Below are positions 41,881 through 51,800 of a stretch of DNA of 64,000 nt, piece by piece. How positions within the stretch are numbered: the first letter of the stretch is position 1; every line of letters starts with the position of its first letter. The notes under the pieces were generated by a model. That model worked only from the letters and a program-made list of their open reading frames with translations, did not search any database and was not told where the DNA came from. A program made the position numbers and the translations under genes. This stretch comes from Pyxidicoccus trucidator (GTDB taxonomy: Bacteria > Myxococcota > Myxococcia > Myxococcales > Myxococcaceae): NCBI RefSeq assembly GCF_010894435.1, contig NZ_JAAIXZ010000014.1:1-64000 (forward strand), given 5' to 3'.

Positions 41881-42059
41881 CACGGTGATCTACGACCCGG
41901 GGCGATTCCCTGAGAAGCCCCCACGGTGGGCCCACAACCCGGGGCGGGGGCACTGCCACGTGAGGCACCCCACGGTGGGCCCACAACCCGGGGCGGGGGC
42001 ACTGCCGCGTGAGGCACCCCGCGGTGGGTCCACAACCCGGGGCGTTGCCGTGTGAGGCC
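41881..42059. repeat. 49-bp intergenic tandem repeat
   Basis: Three copies with a period of 49 bases (aligned at 41922, 41971 and 42021), plus a degenerate partial copy from 41881. The core is CACGGTGGGCCCACAACCCG followed by GGGCGGGGGCACTGCC and CGTGAGGCACC. It occupies the non-coding gap 41768-42196 between the kinase gene and the TetR-like gene; its reverse translation has no coding character. Confidence 0.85.
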
Positions 42060-42196
42060 CCCCTGTCAGACCCACCCGGTAGACAGGTGCAGGCGGAAGG
42101 AACGTTCATACCGCGGAGGCTCCTCCCCCGAGGGGGAGGGCGAAGCGGAGGGGCGGCTCGTTCACGGCAGTCAGTCGCCCGAGGGAAGGGAAGGGG

Positions 42197-42948
42197 ATGG
42201 GGATGGGGATTCTGGAGATGATGCACGCCGAGTCCATGCGCGAGGCGGCGGCGTTGCTGGCGTGGCGGGGGTACGACAACGTGCAGGCCTCGGGGCTGGC
42301 CCAGGCCATGCGGATGTCGGTGGGCACGCTGTACCGGCGCTACGGCAGCAAGCTGGGCCTGGCCCTGGCCGTGCGCGACTTCACCGAGAAGGAGCTCAGC
42401 TACCAGGCGGAAGTCGCCTTCATGTTGAGCCACGGCAGGCCGGGCGTGAGCTTCGGCCAGGCCTTCCACGCTTTCTGGTGGGAGCTGGCCCGGTGGGCGC
42501 TGGCGCAGCCGGACTTGTTCGGCTTCACCTTCCTGCACTGGCACGCGCGGGAGTATGGGCCGCGCTCGCCGCCCGCTCCCGGGCCTCGGGCGGCTGGAGC
42601 GCTCATCTCGCGACAGTCGTACGGCGGGGCGACGCGGGCGCTGGTGCGCGAGGTGCTGGAGAAGGGCGAGCGCGACGGGGCGCTCGTCCCCGGCTGCGTC
42701 CGGCTGGGCGAGGGGTTGGTGTGGGGCGCGCTGGTAGACTTGGCGCGCACGGCGGCCCAGAACGGCGAGCAGGTAGGCGAAGCCGAGGTGCTCGCGTCGG
42801 CGCGGGCCCTCTGGCGAGCCCTGGTGCGCGAACAAGACGCCGGGCCTCGCGGTACGGGCACGCCATCCCCTGGCGAAGACTCCGGCCCCCGAGGCGCTGG
42901 CACTCCTTTCGCCAGGTTGGGCGTCCCAGAAGGAGGCCGAGCCGCTGA
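42197..42948 (+). CDS. TetR-family regulator, 3' end uncertain
   Basis: The frame from ATG 42197 encodes a TetR-type N-terminus: AESMREAAALLAWRGYDNVQASGLAQAMRMSVGTLYRRYGSKLGLALAV, a helix-turn-helix at about 15-60, then a helical ligand domain to about residue 215 (SARALWRALVREQD). In this frame there is no stop until 44785, far into the antisense of the cytochrome gene; the next nearby stop (TGA 42946-42948) is in another frame, and I used it only as an approximate limit. A frameshift near the 3' end, or a genuine long antisense extension, would explain it. The homology-bearing part ends near 42850. Confidence 0.6.
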
Positions 42949-43006
42949 GGTGGCAGCCTCCCAACGGGCGACCCGAGAGCGTGGTTCAAGAAGGGCGAAA
43001 GTCGAG

Positions 43007-44446
43007 TCAGAGCGCGTAGAGGTAGACCACCAGGTCCCGCTTCTCGGCGTCGGTGAGCTGGGTGCCCAGCACCAGGTTGAAGTACTCCACCGTGTCATCG
43101 AGCGTGAGCAGCCGGTCGTCGTGGAGGTAGGGCGGGCTCTCCTTGATGCCACGCAGCGGGAAGGTCTTGATGGGCCCGTCCATCGCCGCCATCCGGCCGC
43201 TGACGAGCACCGGCTCGTAGAAGCGCTCCACCTTCAGGTCGTGCATCAGGTTGTCGCTGAAGAGCGGAGGCGGGTGGCACTCCGCGCAGCGGCCCCTGCC
43301 GAAGAAGACCTTCTCTCCGCTCAACTCCTGCTCGCTGGCCAGCGCCGGGACGAGCCGTCCGAAGACGTCCAGCTTCGGGGCCGGGGGGAAGTTGAGCAGC
43401 TCCTGGAACTCGGCCATGTCCTGCACCTGCCCGCCGCGCTCGAGGATGTTCTGTCCCTTCTTCGTCGCGATGACCGGGTCGCCGTCGAAGTAGGCGGCGC
43501 GCTGCTCGAACTCGGTGAAGTCCTCCACCGTCTTGAGCGCGCGCTGGGAGCCGAAGAGGCGCTGGTTGTGCACGCCGCGCAGGGTCGGCGTGTCGATGCG
43601 CTTGCGGAAGGGCTGCGGGCGGATGTCTCCCACCAGGTGGGTGGACGCGTTGGTGTGGCCGTTGGCGTGACAGTCGAAGCAGGAGACGCCCCCGCTGGGC
43701 TTCACGCTGCGTCGATCATGGGTCAGGTTGAACTGCTGCTGGGGAAACTGCGTCACCAGCAGCCGCAGCCCGTTGAGCTGCTTGGGGTTGAGGATGCCGT
43801 TGAAGAGCCGGTAGAAGGTCTGGTTGGTCACCAGCTCGCCCTTCGACACGTCACCGAGGTCCGGGCGAGTGGTGAGGAAGATGGCCGGCGGGAACTCGGG
43901 CAGGAAGTGGTCGGCGAGGTCGAACTCGACGTCGAACCGCTCCAGGTCGCGTCCCTCCTGGCGGCGGATTTCCTGGATGTGGAAGTTCGGGAACACCATC
44001 CCGCCCTCCTCGTGGAAGGGGTGCGGCAGGGGCAGGAAGCCCCGGGGCCACAGCCCCTTCTGGCGAAGCTCCGCGGGGGCCATTCGCGCCAATTGCTCCC
44101 ATGTGGCTCCCTGGGGAAGCTTCACCCGCACGCCGACCTGCACCGGCTTGCCGCGCGTCATGGTGACGGCCTTCAAGGGCCTGTTGGCCAGGTCGTAGCG
44201 CTCCTGCAGCAGGGCGCGCTGGCGCTGCATCATCTTGGGCTTCGCCGCGACCCCGCGCTTGTGGATGTCCTCGAAGCTGGCGTCGTTGTCGACCGGGATG
44301 TAGCTCGACTCCGCTCTCAGGGGGACGGGGAGCGGCGCCTGGCTCTTCGACTTGCCCTGGGTGGGCGCCTGCGCCGCCGCGCCGAAGGCGAGGATGACCA
44401 CCGCTGCCGCGCCCAATACGACACCGGCTACCCGTCTTGCGCTCAT
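43007..44446 (-). CDS. Diheme c-type cytochrome (peroxidase-like)
   Basis: A 479-residue exported protein. ATG 44446 is preceded by GGGAGG at 6 bases and opens a signal peptide (MSARRVAGVVLGAAAVVILAFGAAAQA). Two CxxCH haem sites, CFDCH near residue 250 and CAECH near 390, with late axial-ligand-like regions (ESPPYLHDDRLLTLDDTVEYF). This matches di-haem cytochrome c peroxidase/MauG-like proteins, though its N-terminal 200 residues are larger than usual. It would act in the periplasm in peroxide reduction or electron transfer. Confidence 0.83.
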   Translation of the reverse strand: MSARRVAGVVLGAAAVVILAFGAAAQAPTQGKSKSQAPLPVPLRAESSYIPVDNDASFEDIHKRGVAAKPKMMQRQRALLQERYDLANRPLKAVTMTRGKPVQVGVRVKLPQGATWEQLARMAPAELRQKGLWPRGFLPLPHPFHEEGGMVFPNFHIQEIRRQEGRDLERFDVEFDLADHFLPEFPPAIFLTTRPDLGDVSKGELVTNQTFYRLFNGILNPKQLNGLRLLVTQFPQQQFNLTHDRRSVKPSGGVSCFDCHANGHTNASTHLVGDIRPQPFRKRIDTPTLRGVHNQRLFGSQRALKTVEDFTEFEQRAAYFDGDPVIATKKGQNILERGGQVQDMAEFQELLNFPPAPKLDVFGRLVPALASEQELSGEKVFFGRGRCAECHPPPLFSDNLMHDLKVERFYEPVLVSGRMAAMDGPIKTFPLRGIKESPPYLHDDRLLTLDDTVEYFNLVLGTQLTDAEKRDLVVYLYAL

Positions 44447-44627
44447 CGTGCCTCCCATGCCGGGCACTCGGAGCAGCGCGCCAGCGGACGGCCAATGGAC
44501 ATAGAGAAGGGAAGCTCCGGCCGGGTAGGTACCCGGGGGCAGGTCTGTTGTCCGCCGGATGCCGGGCGCCTGGAGGGTCCGGTGACTGACGGCTACACTG
44601 GGGCCCCCTCGCTTCCCGGACTGCCCC

Positions 44628-45932
44628 ATGTTCGCCCTGCGCTCCGCCCTGTCCCTCTCCCTGTGCACCGCGCTTGGCCTCGTCGCCACGCTGGCCCACG
44701 CCCAGCCCGCGCGGGAGGACGCCGCGCGCCTGGAGCGCGCCCGCGGGCTGCTGCGCCAGGTTCCCCTCATCGACGGGCACAATGACCTGCCCTGGCAGTT
44801 TCGCGAGCGCGTGGGCAACCGGCTCGCCGCGCTCGACCTCGCCCAGGACGGCCGCAAGCTCGAGCCGCCGCTGCACACCGACCTGCGCCGCCTGCGCGAG
44901 GGCGGGGTAGGGGGCGTGTTCTGGAGCGTCTACGTCCCGGCGGACCTCGAGAGTGGCGCGGCAATCCAGGCCACGCTCGAGCAGATCGACGTGGTGCACC
45001 GCCTCGTGGAGCGCTACCCCAAGCAGCTCTCGCTCGCGCTGACGGCGGACGACGTGGAGCGTGAGCACCGCGCGGGCCGGGTCGCCTCGCTCATCGGCAT
45101 GGAGGGGGGACACTCCATTGGCGGCTCGCTGGCGGTGCTGCGCCAGATGCACCGCGTCGGCGCGCGCTACCTCACCCTCACGCACTCCAAGAACGTGCCC
45201 TGGGCGGAGTCCGCCACCGATGCGCCCATGGCCACCCCCCTCACCGAGCAGGGCCGCGCGGTGGTGCGCGAGATGAACCGGCTGGGGATGCTGGTGGACC
45301 TCTCGCACGTGTCCGCGCGCACGATGAACGCGGTGCTGGACGTCACGCAGGCGCCCGTCATCTTCTCCCACTCCTCGGCGTTCGCGCTCGACCCGCACCC
45401 GCGCAACGTCCCCGACGAGGTGCTGCGACGGCTGCCGAAGAATGGCGGCCTGGTGATGGTGACCTTTGTCCCTGGCTTCATCTCCGATGCGGTGCGCAAG
45501 CACTACGCCGAGGAGAGCGCCGCCGGCGAGCGCTTCAAGGCGCTGCATCCCGGCAACCCTGAAGCGGGGAAGGCCGCCTTCGAGGCGTGGCGTGCGGCGA
45601 ACCCCGCGCCCCGCGCGACGCTGGCCCAGGTGGCGGACCACATCGACCATGTGCGCAAGGTCGCCGGCATCGACTCGGTGGGGCTGGGCTCGGACTTCGA
45701 CGGCATCTCCACGACCATCCAGGGGCTCGAGGGCGTGGAGACCTACCCCGCGCTGCTCGCGGAGCTGCTGCGCCGCGGCTACTCGGATGAGGACGTTCGC
45801 AAGGTGGCCGGGAAGAACCTGCTGCGCGTGATGCGCCAGGCGGAGGCCACGGCGAGGCGCCTGCAGAAGGAGCGGCTCGCGGAGGATCCGCTCGTCGAGG
45901 CGGAGAAGCCCGTGGCCGGAGCCACGAAGTAG
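44628..45932 (+). CDS. Membrane dipeptidase (peptidase M19)
   Basis: A 434-residue exported protein (MFALRSALSLSLCTALGLVATLAHA). It has the M19 marks: PLIDGHNDLPWQ at about 46-57 with the first metal ligands, IGMEGGHSIG (bridging Glu), LTLTHSKNVPWAE, VDLSHVSA, PVIFSHSSA and GLGSDFDGI. The enzyme is a binuclear zinc dipeptidase that cleaves dipeptides, and D-amino-acid-containing ones in some members, in the periplasm. Convergent with the LysR gene, 13 bases apart. Confidence 0.92.
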   Translation: MFALRSALSLSLCTALGLVATLAHAQPAREDAARLERARGLLRQVPLIDGHNDLPWQFRERVGNRLAALDLAQDGRKLEPPLHTDLRRLREGGVGGVFWSVYVPADLESGAAIQATLEQIDVVHRLVERYPKQLSLALTADDVEREHRAGRVASLIGMEGGHSIGGSLAVLRQMHRVGARYLTLTHSKNVPWAESATDAPMATPLTEQGRAVVREMNRLGMLVDLSHVSARTMNAVLDVTQAPVIFSHSSAFALDPHPRNVPDEVLRRLPKNGGLVMVTFVPGFISDAVRKHYAEESAAGERFKALHPGNPEAGKAAFEAWRAANPAPRATLAQVADHIDHVRKVAGIDSVGLGSDFDGISTTIQGLEGVETYPALLAELLRRGYSDEDVRKVAGKNLLRVMRQAEATARRLQKERLAEDPLVEAEKPVAGATK

Positions 45933-45945
45933 GGGAGGGGGCCGT

Positions 45946-46848
45946 TCAGGGGCGACGAACGAGGGGCGCCGCGTCCTCCGGGGCGAGCGCCAGGGCGGCC
46001 TCGACGAGCGGCTGGGGCGCCTCTCCCCGGCGCGTCACGGCGTAGATGGGGAAGTCCGCTCGCGGGCGCAGGAGCGGCCGGGCGACGACGCCCCGCTCGC
46101 GCGGCCCCGAGGGCTGGAATGACGGGACGATGGAGTACCCGAGCCCCGCCGCCACGAAGCCGAGGATGGTCTCCGCGGACTCGGCCGAGTACAGCCGCTG
46201 CGGGTGGACGCCGTGCAGGGCCAGCGCGCGGAGCTGCAGGTCCAGCAGGTACCGGTCCGTGCTGTAGCCGATGAAGGGCTCCTCCGCGAGCTGGTCCGGA
46301 GCGACTGTCTTCATCCGCGCCCGTGGGTGCGACGCGGGCAGCACGAGGAACCCACGCACCGTGCCGATGCGGCGGGCCTCCATGTCCCCGGGCACCTCGG
46401 GCAGGTGGTCCACCAGCAGGTCCGTCTCCCCCAGCCGCAGCAGCGCCAGGTCCGGCGTCTTCGCCTCGGACAGGCGCACCTGGATGTCCGGCCGGGCGCG
46501 CCGCAGCCGCAGCAGCCAGGGGGGCAGCAGGTGGCGCAGCACCAGGTTCGAGGCGTGCATCCGCAGCGTGCCTCCCTGCTCGCCCGTGCGCAGCGAGCTC
46601 GCGACGGCGGGTAGCCGCTCCATGAACGGCGCCACGAAGTCATGCAGCGCGCGCCCCGCGCTGGTGAGCACCACCTGGTCCCGTCCGGTGCGCTCGAAGA
46701 GCGTCACGCCCAGCTCCTCGCTCAGTCGCTGCACCTGCCGGTACACGCCGGGCTGTGTAATCGGGTAGGGGAACGCGCGGGCCGCACGCGAGTACCCGCC
46801 CGTGCGCGCCACCCAGTAGAAGCCCTCGAGCCGCTGGAGTCGAATCAT
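45946..46848 (-). CDS. LysR-family transcriptional regulator
   Basis: A 300-residue LysR-type protein: winged helix-turn-helix at about 3-62 (RLEGFYWVARTGGYSRAARAFPYPITQPGVYRQVQRLSEELGVTLFERT), then a periplasmic-binding-fold effector domain (about 90-290). Usual HTH sequences are altered to a YPITQPGVYRQV form. It is divergent from the malectin lipoprotein gene across a 144-base gap, the usual place for a LysR target, so it may control that gene or itself. Inducer unknown. Confidence 0.86.
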   Translation of the reverse strand: MIRLQRLEGFYWVARTGGYSRAARAFPYPITQPGVYRQVQRLSEELGVTLFERTGRDQVVLTSAGRALHDFVAPFMERLPAVASSLRTGEQGGTLRMHASNLVLRHLLPPWLLRLRRARPDIQVRLSEAKTPDLALLRLGETDLLVDHLPEVPGDMEARRIGTVRGFLVLPASHPRARMKTVAPDQLAEEPFIGYSTDRYLLDLQLRALALHGVHPQRLYSAESAETILGFVAAGLGYSIVPSFQPSGPRERGVVARPLLRPRADFPIYAVTRRGEAPQPLVEAALALAPEDAAPLVRRP

Positions 46849-46992
46849 GACTCACCGTCATAGAAGAGCGGACCTCTAATTCCCAGTCAGCCGGTGAATG
46901 CCGGAGCAGAGTCCTCCGTGTGTTCACGCGAGCGGACACCACGAAGGTGCCCCGCCATCGAGGCCTCCCGCGCGGAGGCCCGGAGAAAACAC

Positions 46993-48708
46993 ATGCACGG
47001 GAAGAGAATGGGGACCTTGCTCGGTCTCATGGGCGCGGTGTGGCTGGCCGCCTGCGGTGGCAGTGAAGCGCTGGAGGAGGCTCCACCGTCCACACAGGAG
47101 CAGGCGCTCGCTCCGGTGACGCTGCCCATCCGCATCAACTCGGGGGGCGGTGCGTTCACCGACACCTATGGACGGCTCTGGCAGGCGGACACCGCCTACT
47201 CGGGCGGGCAGGCCTTCCAGACGACGGCCCCCATCGCGGGCACGGAGAACGACGGGCTGTACCAGTCGCTGCGCATCGGCGACGGCGTGAGCTACAGCAT
47301 TCCGGTGCCGGGACCGGGCATCTACACGGTCCAGTTCCTCCTCATCGAGCCGGAGCCGTCCCCCCAGGCCGTTCGCCGCATGCAGGTGCTCGCTGAATAC
47401 GAGACGCATGTGTACGACTACCGGGACCTGGTGACGCCGCTGCGCGCGTACACGCTGTCCTTCGACGTGCCCGTGAGGGACGGCCACCTGAACCTGTGGC
47501 TCCGGGCGATTCCAGGCTCGCCCCCGCCCGGGGTCTCCGCCGTCGAGGTGACGGACTCGCGGTGGAAGTGGCTGGGTGGCAGCCCCCAGCTCTCGGGCCA
47601 GTTCAACAGCAGAGCCCCTCAACTGGCGGTGGATGGGACGAACCAGCCCGTCGTGGCGTGGGAGGACGACAGCCTGAACAACATCCTCGTCTCGCGCTGG
47701 ACGGGCAGCACCTGGCAGCAGCTGGGCGACGCGCCGGGCGGCAACAGCTCCAGTCGGCCCGTGCTCCTGATGGATGCGGCGGGCTCTCCCATGGTGGCGT
47801 TCGTCGAGCTGCGCCCCTTTCCCGCGGTGACGAGCGTCCGCATGCGGCGCTGGAGCGGGGTGGCCTGGAGCGAAGTGGGCGACGCCCTCGGTCTGGAGGA
47901 CTACGAGGCCCAGTCCGTGGCGGCCACGCTGGACAACCAGGGCCGGCCGCTCGTCGCGGTGGTGTTCGCCGGCTACAACGTCACGGACTCGCGCCTCCAC
48001 GTCTACCGGTTCAACGGCCTGGCCTGGGAGCAGGTGGGTGACGCGCTAGCCTCGCTGGGCCCCACGGCGTGGGACGGAAGTCTCCGCAATCCCTCCATCG
48101 CCGTGGACCGGTTCGACCGCATCGTGGTGGCGTGGGACGAGTCCTACTGGCGCGGCGACCTGAAGGGGAAGATGTTCACCCACGTCTTCCGGCGCAGCGG
48201 CAGCCAGTGGCTGCGCGTGGGCACGAAGGTGCCGGACGACAGCGCCACCCTGTCGCAGGTGCCCTCGCTGGCGCTCGCCCCGGATGGGACGCCCTGGGTC
48301 GCCTACGTCAGCAACGGCATCGTCGGGGTGGTGCGCGAGCAGAACGGCGCCTGGGCGGCCACGCCGACGGCGGGACTCAAGGGTTGGGGCGCTGCCACCC
48401 TCCATGACGTACCTCCGCTGCTCAGGATGGATGGAGCGGGTGTCCCCACGGTGTTGCTGATTTCGCGCGCCCCGGATGCCCGCGCCGGGCGCTTCCTGCG
48501 CAAGTGGAATGGCTCCGCCTGGGTTCCGGTGATGAGCCGTGTGGGCCCCTTCGACACGAGCCCCTTCATCGAGAGCATCCGGCACGGCCTCCGCAGCGAC
48601 ATGGGGTTCGCGTTCAACAAGTCGGGGCACTTCCTGGTGGCCATGCCTGAAGACACGCCGTCCGGCGCGAGCCACGGACCGCTCCGCGTCCGCACCTTCA
48701 CGCCGTAA
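46993..48708 (+). CDS. Malectin-domain lipoprotein with beta-propeller-like repeats
   Basis: A 571-residue predicted lipoprotein (MHGKRMGTLLGLMGAVWLAAC). Residues about 45-175 form a malectin domain: RINSGGGAFTDTYGRLWQAD, ENDGLYQSLRIGD, SYSIPVPGPGIYTVQFLLIEP. The rest has blocks of about 50 residues (QLAVDGTNQPVVAWED, PVLLMDAAGSPMVAFVEL, PSIAVDRFDRIVVAWDE) that look like propeller blades. Malectin domains bind di- and oligosaccharides such as maltose-type glucans. It may serve in surface carbohydrate recognition. Confidence 0.8.
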   Translation: MHGKRMGTLLGLMGAVWLAACGGSEALEEAPPSTQEQALAPVTLPIRINSGGGAFTDTYGRLWQADTAYSGGQAFQTTAPIAGTENDGLYQSLRIGDGVSYSIPVPGPGIYTVQFLLIEPEPSPQAVRRMQVLAEYETHVYDYRDLVTPLRAYTLSFDVPVRDGHLNLWLRAIPGSPPPGVSAVEVTDSRWKWLGGSPQLSGQFNSRAPQLAVDGTNQPVVAWEDDSLNNILVSRWTGSTWQQLGDAPGGNSSSRPVLLMDAAGSPMVAFVELRPFPAVTSVRMRRWSGVAWSEVGDALGLEDYEAQSVAATLDNQGRPLVAVVFAGYNVTDSRLHVYRFNGLAWEQVGDALASLGPTAWDGSLRNPSIAVDRFDRIVVAWDESYWRGDLKGKMFTHVFRRSGSQWLRVGTKVPDDSATLSQVPSLALAPDGTPWVAYVSNGIVGVVREQNGAWAATPTAGLKGWGAATLHDVPPLLRMDGAGVPTVLLISRAPDARAGRFLRKWNGSAWVPVMSRVGPFDTSPFIESIRHGLRSDMGFAFNKSGHFLVAMPEDTPSGASHGPLRVRTFTP

Positions 48709-48894
48709 GCGCGCGCCGCGCGGCGGCGAGCGGGAGTCGAGCCGGGCCAGGCGCTCGCGCCCTGGCTGCTGGTTCGACTCCCGCCGCTCAAGCAATCGGT
48801 GGCTTCCCCTGCCGATGCTTCTGGAGTGCCCTTCCCACCTCCATCGTGAGGCTGGGGAGGGGGCTTGTGCCGCTTCACCCTGGGGGGACGTGGG

Positions 48895-51800
48895 TTGCTT
48901 CAGATTCCTGGCTACCGCGACTTTCTTCAAATCCACCAGGGGCGCCGGTACGCCGTGTTCCGTGTCCGGGACGAGCGCTCGGGCGGGCCTCGGGTCATCA
49001 AGATGGTCCAACCCGGGACTGCCGGGGCCGACGCCACCGCCGCGCTCCGGCACGAGCACACGGTGCTGCGGGGGCTGAACCTTCCAGGGGTGGTGAAGCC
49101 GCTCGCGCTGGAAGAGGTGGCGGGAGTCCTGGCGCTCGTCCTGGAGGACGCCGGCCCGTTCGACCTGGAGCATCGGCTGGGGCAGGCGCCGCTCGCGACC
49201 GAGCTGTTCCTGGAGCTGGCCGTCCAGCTCACGGACATCGTCCTGAGCCTCCACCAGCGCAACGTCATCCACCGGGACATCAACCCGTCCAACGTCGTCG
49301 TGCGGCCCGACACCCGGCAGCTGACGATGATTGACTTCGGCACGGCGACGAAGGCCTCGGGACTCGTGGGCGCGTCCGAAGGGACGCTGTCGTACATCGC
49401 GCCGGAGCAGACGGGGCGGATGAACCGGCTCGTCGACCACCGGGCCGACCTCTACGCCCTCGGCGCCACCTTCTACGAGATGCTCACCGGGGTTCCTCCT
49501 TTCGTCTCGGCGGACCCCATCGAGCTCATCCACGCCCACCTGGCCAGGCCCCCCGTTCCCCCGGAGCAGCTCAACCCCCTCATCTCCAAGGTCCTCTCCG
49601 ACATCGTCCTCAAGCTGCTCGCGAAGATGCCCGAGGAGCGCTACCAGAGCGCGGAGGCCCTCGACTTCGACCTCCGCGAGGCCTGGCGTCAGTGGAAGGC
49701 CGTCGGCGCCATCGCTCCCTTCACGCTCGCGTGGCATGACCTGGCGCGCGAGCTCGTCATCTCCAACACCCTCTATGGGCGTGAGCGCGAGCTGGCCGAG
49801 CTGCGCGGTGCCCTGGAGCGCGTGCGCGCCGGCCCCAGCGAGGTCCTCCTCGTCACGGGGGAGGCCGGCTCCGGCAAGTCCTCGCTCGTCCACGAGCTGC
49901 ACGGACGCTTCGGGAAGGGCGCACGGTTTCTCTTCGGCAAGTTCGACCCGCTCCACGGCAACGTGCCCCATGCCTCCCTGGTGAAGGCGCTCGGCGGGCT
50001 GGTCCGGAGCCTGCTCCAGGAGCCTCCCGCCACCGTCCTCTCCTGGAGCCAGCGCCTGCGCGACGCGCTGGGCTCCAGCGGCGTCATCCTGCTTCGCTTC
50101 GTTCCAGAGCTGGCGCGCCTCCTCGGTGAGCAGCCCCTCCCTCCGCCTCTGGAGGCCGCCGAGACGGAGAGGCGCTTCCAGTTCGCGTTCCAGTCCTTCC
50201 TCCAGGTCTTCGCCACCCGCGAGAGTCCGCTCGTCCTGTTCATGGACGACATGCAGTGGGCGGACGCGGGCTCGCTCCAGCTGTTCCGCTCCCTGACCAC
50301 GGCAACGGACCTCCACCATGTGCTGTTCGTCGGTGCCTATCGCTCTCCAGAGGTGGGGCCGGACCATCGCCTGACCCGGACGCTCGGGGAGATGCGCGCC
50401 GCGGGAGCGACGCTGAAGACCCTCGAAGTCCCCCCGCTGGACCTCCATGCCCTCATCCACCTGTGTAGCGACACCCTCCACGGGGGGCCCGGGCGCGTCG
50501 AACCCCTGGCGGAGCTGCTGTTGCGCAAGACGGCGGGCAACCCCTTCTTCGTCAAGCGCCTCCTGCGCTTCCTCCACCAGTCCGGGCTCCTGGTCTTCGA
50601 CGCCGAGCGCGGTGGGTGGACCTGGGACCTGGAGCGCATCGTCCAGGTGGAGGCCACCGAGAACGTCGTCGAGCTGATGCTGCTGGCCATCCGCCGGCTC
50701 CCCGCGCTCACCCAGCAGCTCCTCAAGGTGGCGTCCTGCTTCAGGGACAGGGTGGACCTCTGGTTGCTGTCCGCCGTGGTGGGGAAGTCCGCCGAGGACA
50801 CGGCCGGAGCGCTCTGGAGCGCCCTCCAGGAAGGACTCCTCGTCCCCGCGGGCCAGGGGCCCCGCTTCGTGGGTGGGGGGCGCGCGTCGGAGAGCCCCGC
50901 GGCGCGGGCCGCCACCTACCGCTTCGTGCACGACCGCATCCAGCAGGCCATCTACTCGCTGCTCTCCGACGAGGAGCGGCGCCACCTCCACCGGGAGCTG
51001 GGGCGCCGGCTGCTGGAGGGGGTCGCCGAGTCGGAGCTCGACGAGCGAATCTTCGAGGTGGTGGACCATCTCGACATGGGCCTGGAGCCGGGCCAGCGGC
51101 TGGAGCCGGCCGAGCGCCTCCAGCTCGCCGGGCTGTACTTGCGGGCCGGCGGCAAGGCCGAGGCGACCTCGGCCCTCGGCTCCGCGCTCGTCTATCTGAA
51201 GCATGGGCTGGAGCTCCTCCCAGGGGACGCGTGGCGCTCACTCCCCGAGCTGGCGCTTCGGCTCCACCGGCAGGCAGCGGAGTGCGCGCACCTCACCGGC
51301 GACCATCGCCTCGCCGAGGAGCTCATCCAGGCCGCGCTGCCCCATGTCACCTCCGACCTCGAGAAGGTGAACCTCTACGAAATCCACATCACGGCCTACA
51401 CCCTCGCGCGCAACTACCGGGAAGCCATCCGGTGGGGGAGGGAGGGTCTGCGGCTGATGCGGGAAGAGCCCCCGGAGCACGACCTGGAGCGGGCCATCGC
51501 GGAGGAAGCCACCGCCGTGGGCGCCTTGCTGCGGGGCCGCACCCGGGAGGAGCTCCTGGCCGCCCCTTCCACCCGGGACCCATGGCTGCTCACCCTGATG
51601 CGGTTCACGTCGAGCATCGTCATGGCCGCGTACTTCGAGGACCAGCAGGCGCTCTTCGCCTTTCTCCAGGCGCGCATGCTCCACCTCGCCCTGGAGCACG
51701 GACACAGCCGTTACTCCTCACATTCCTATCTGGGCTACGCCATGACAGTCGGCGTAGCCACGGGCGACTACGACACCGGCATGTTGATTGGCGAGACGGG

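Noticed and set aside
41881-42059. Repeats considered as a CRISPR array
   Set aside because: The copies are directly adjacent with no unique spacers and there are no cas genes.
40352-42964. An 870-codon minus-strand frame across the kinase and the tandem repeat
   Set aside because: Everything before ATG 41767 translates the repeat and the antisense of the TetR-like gene; the kinase domain starts just after 41767.
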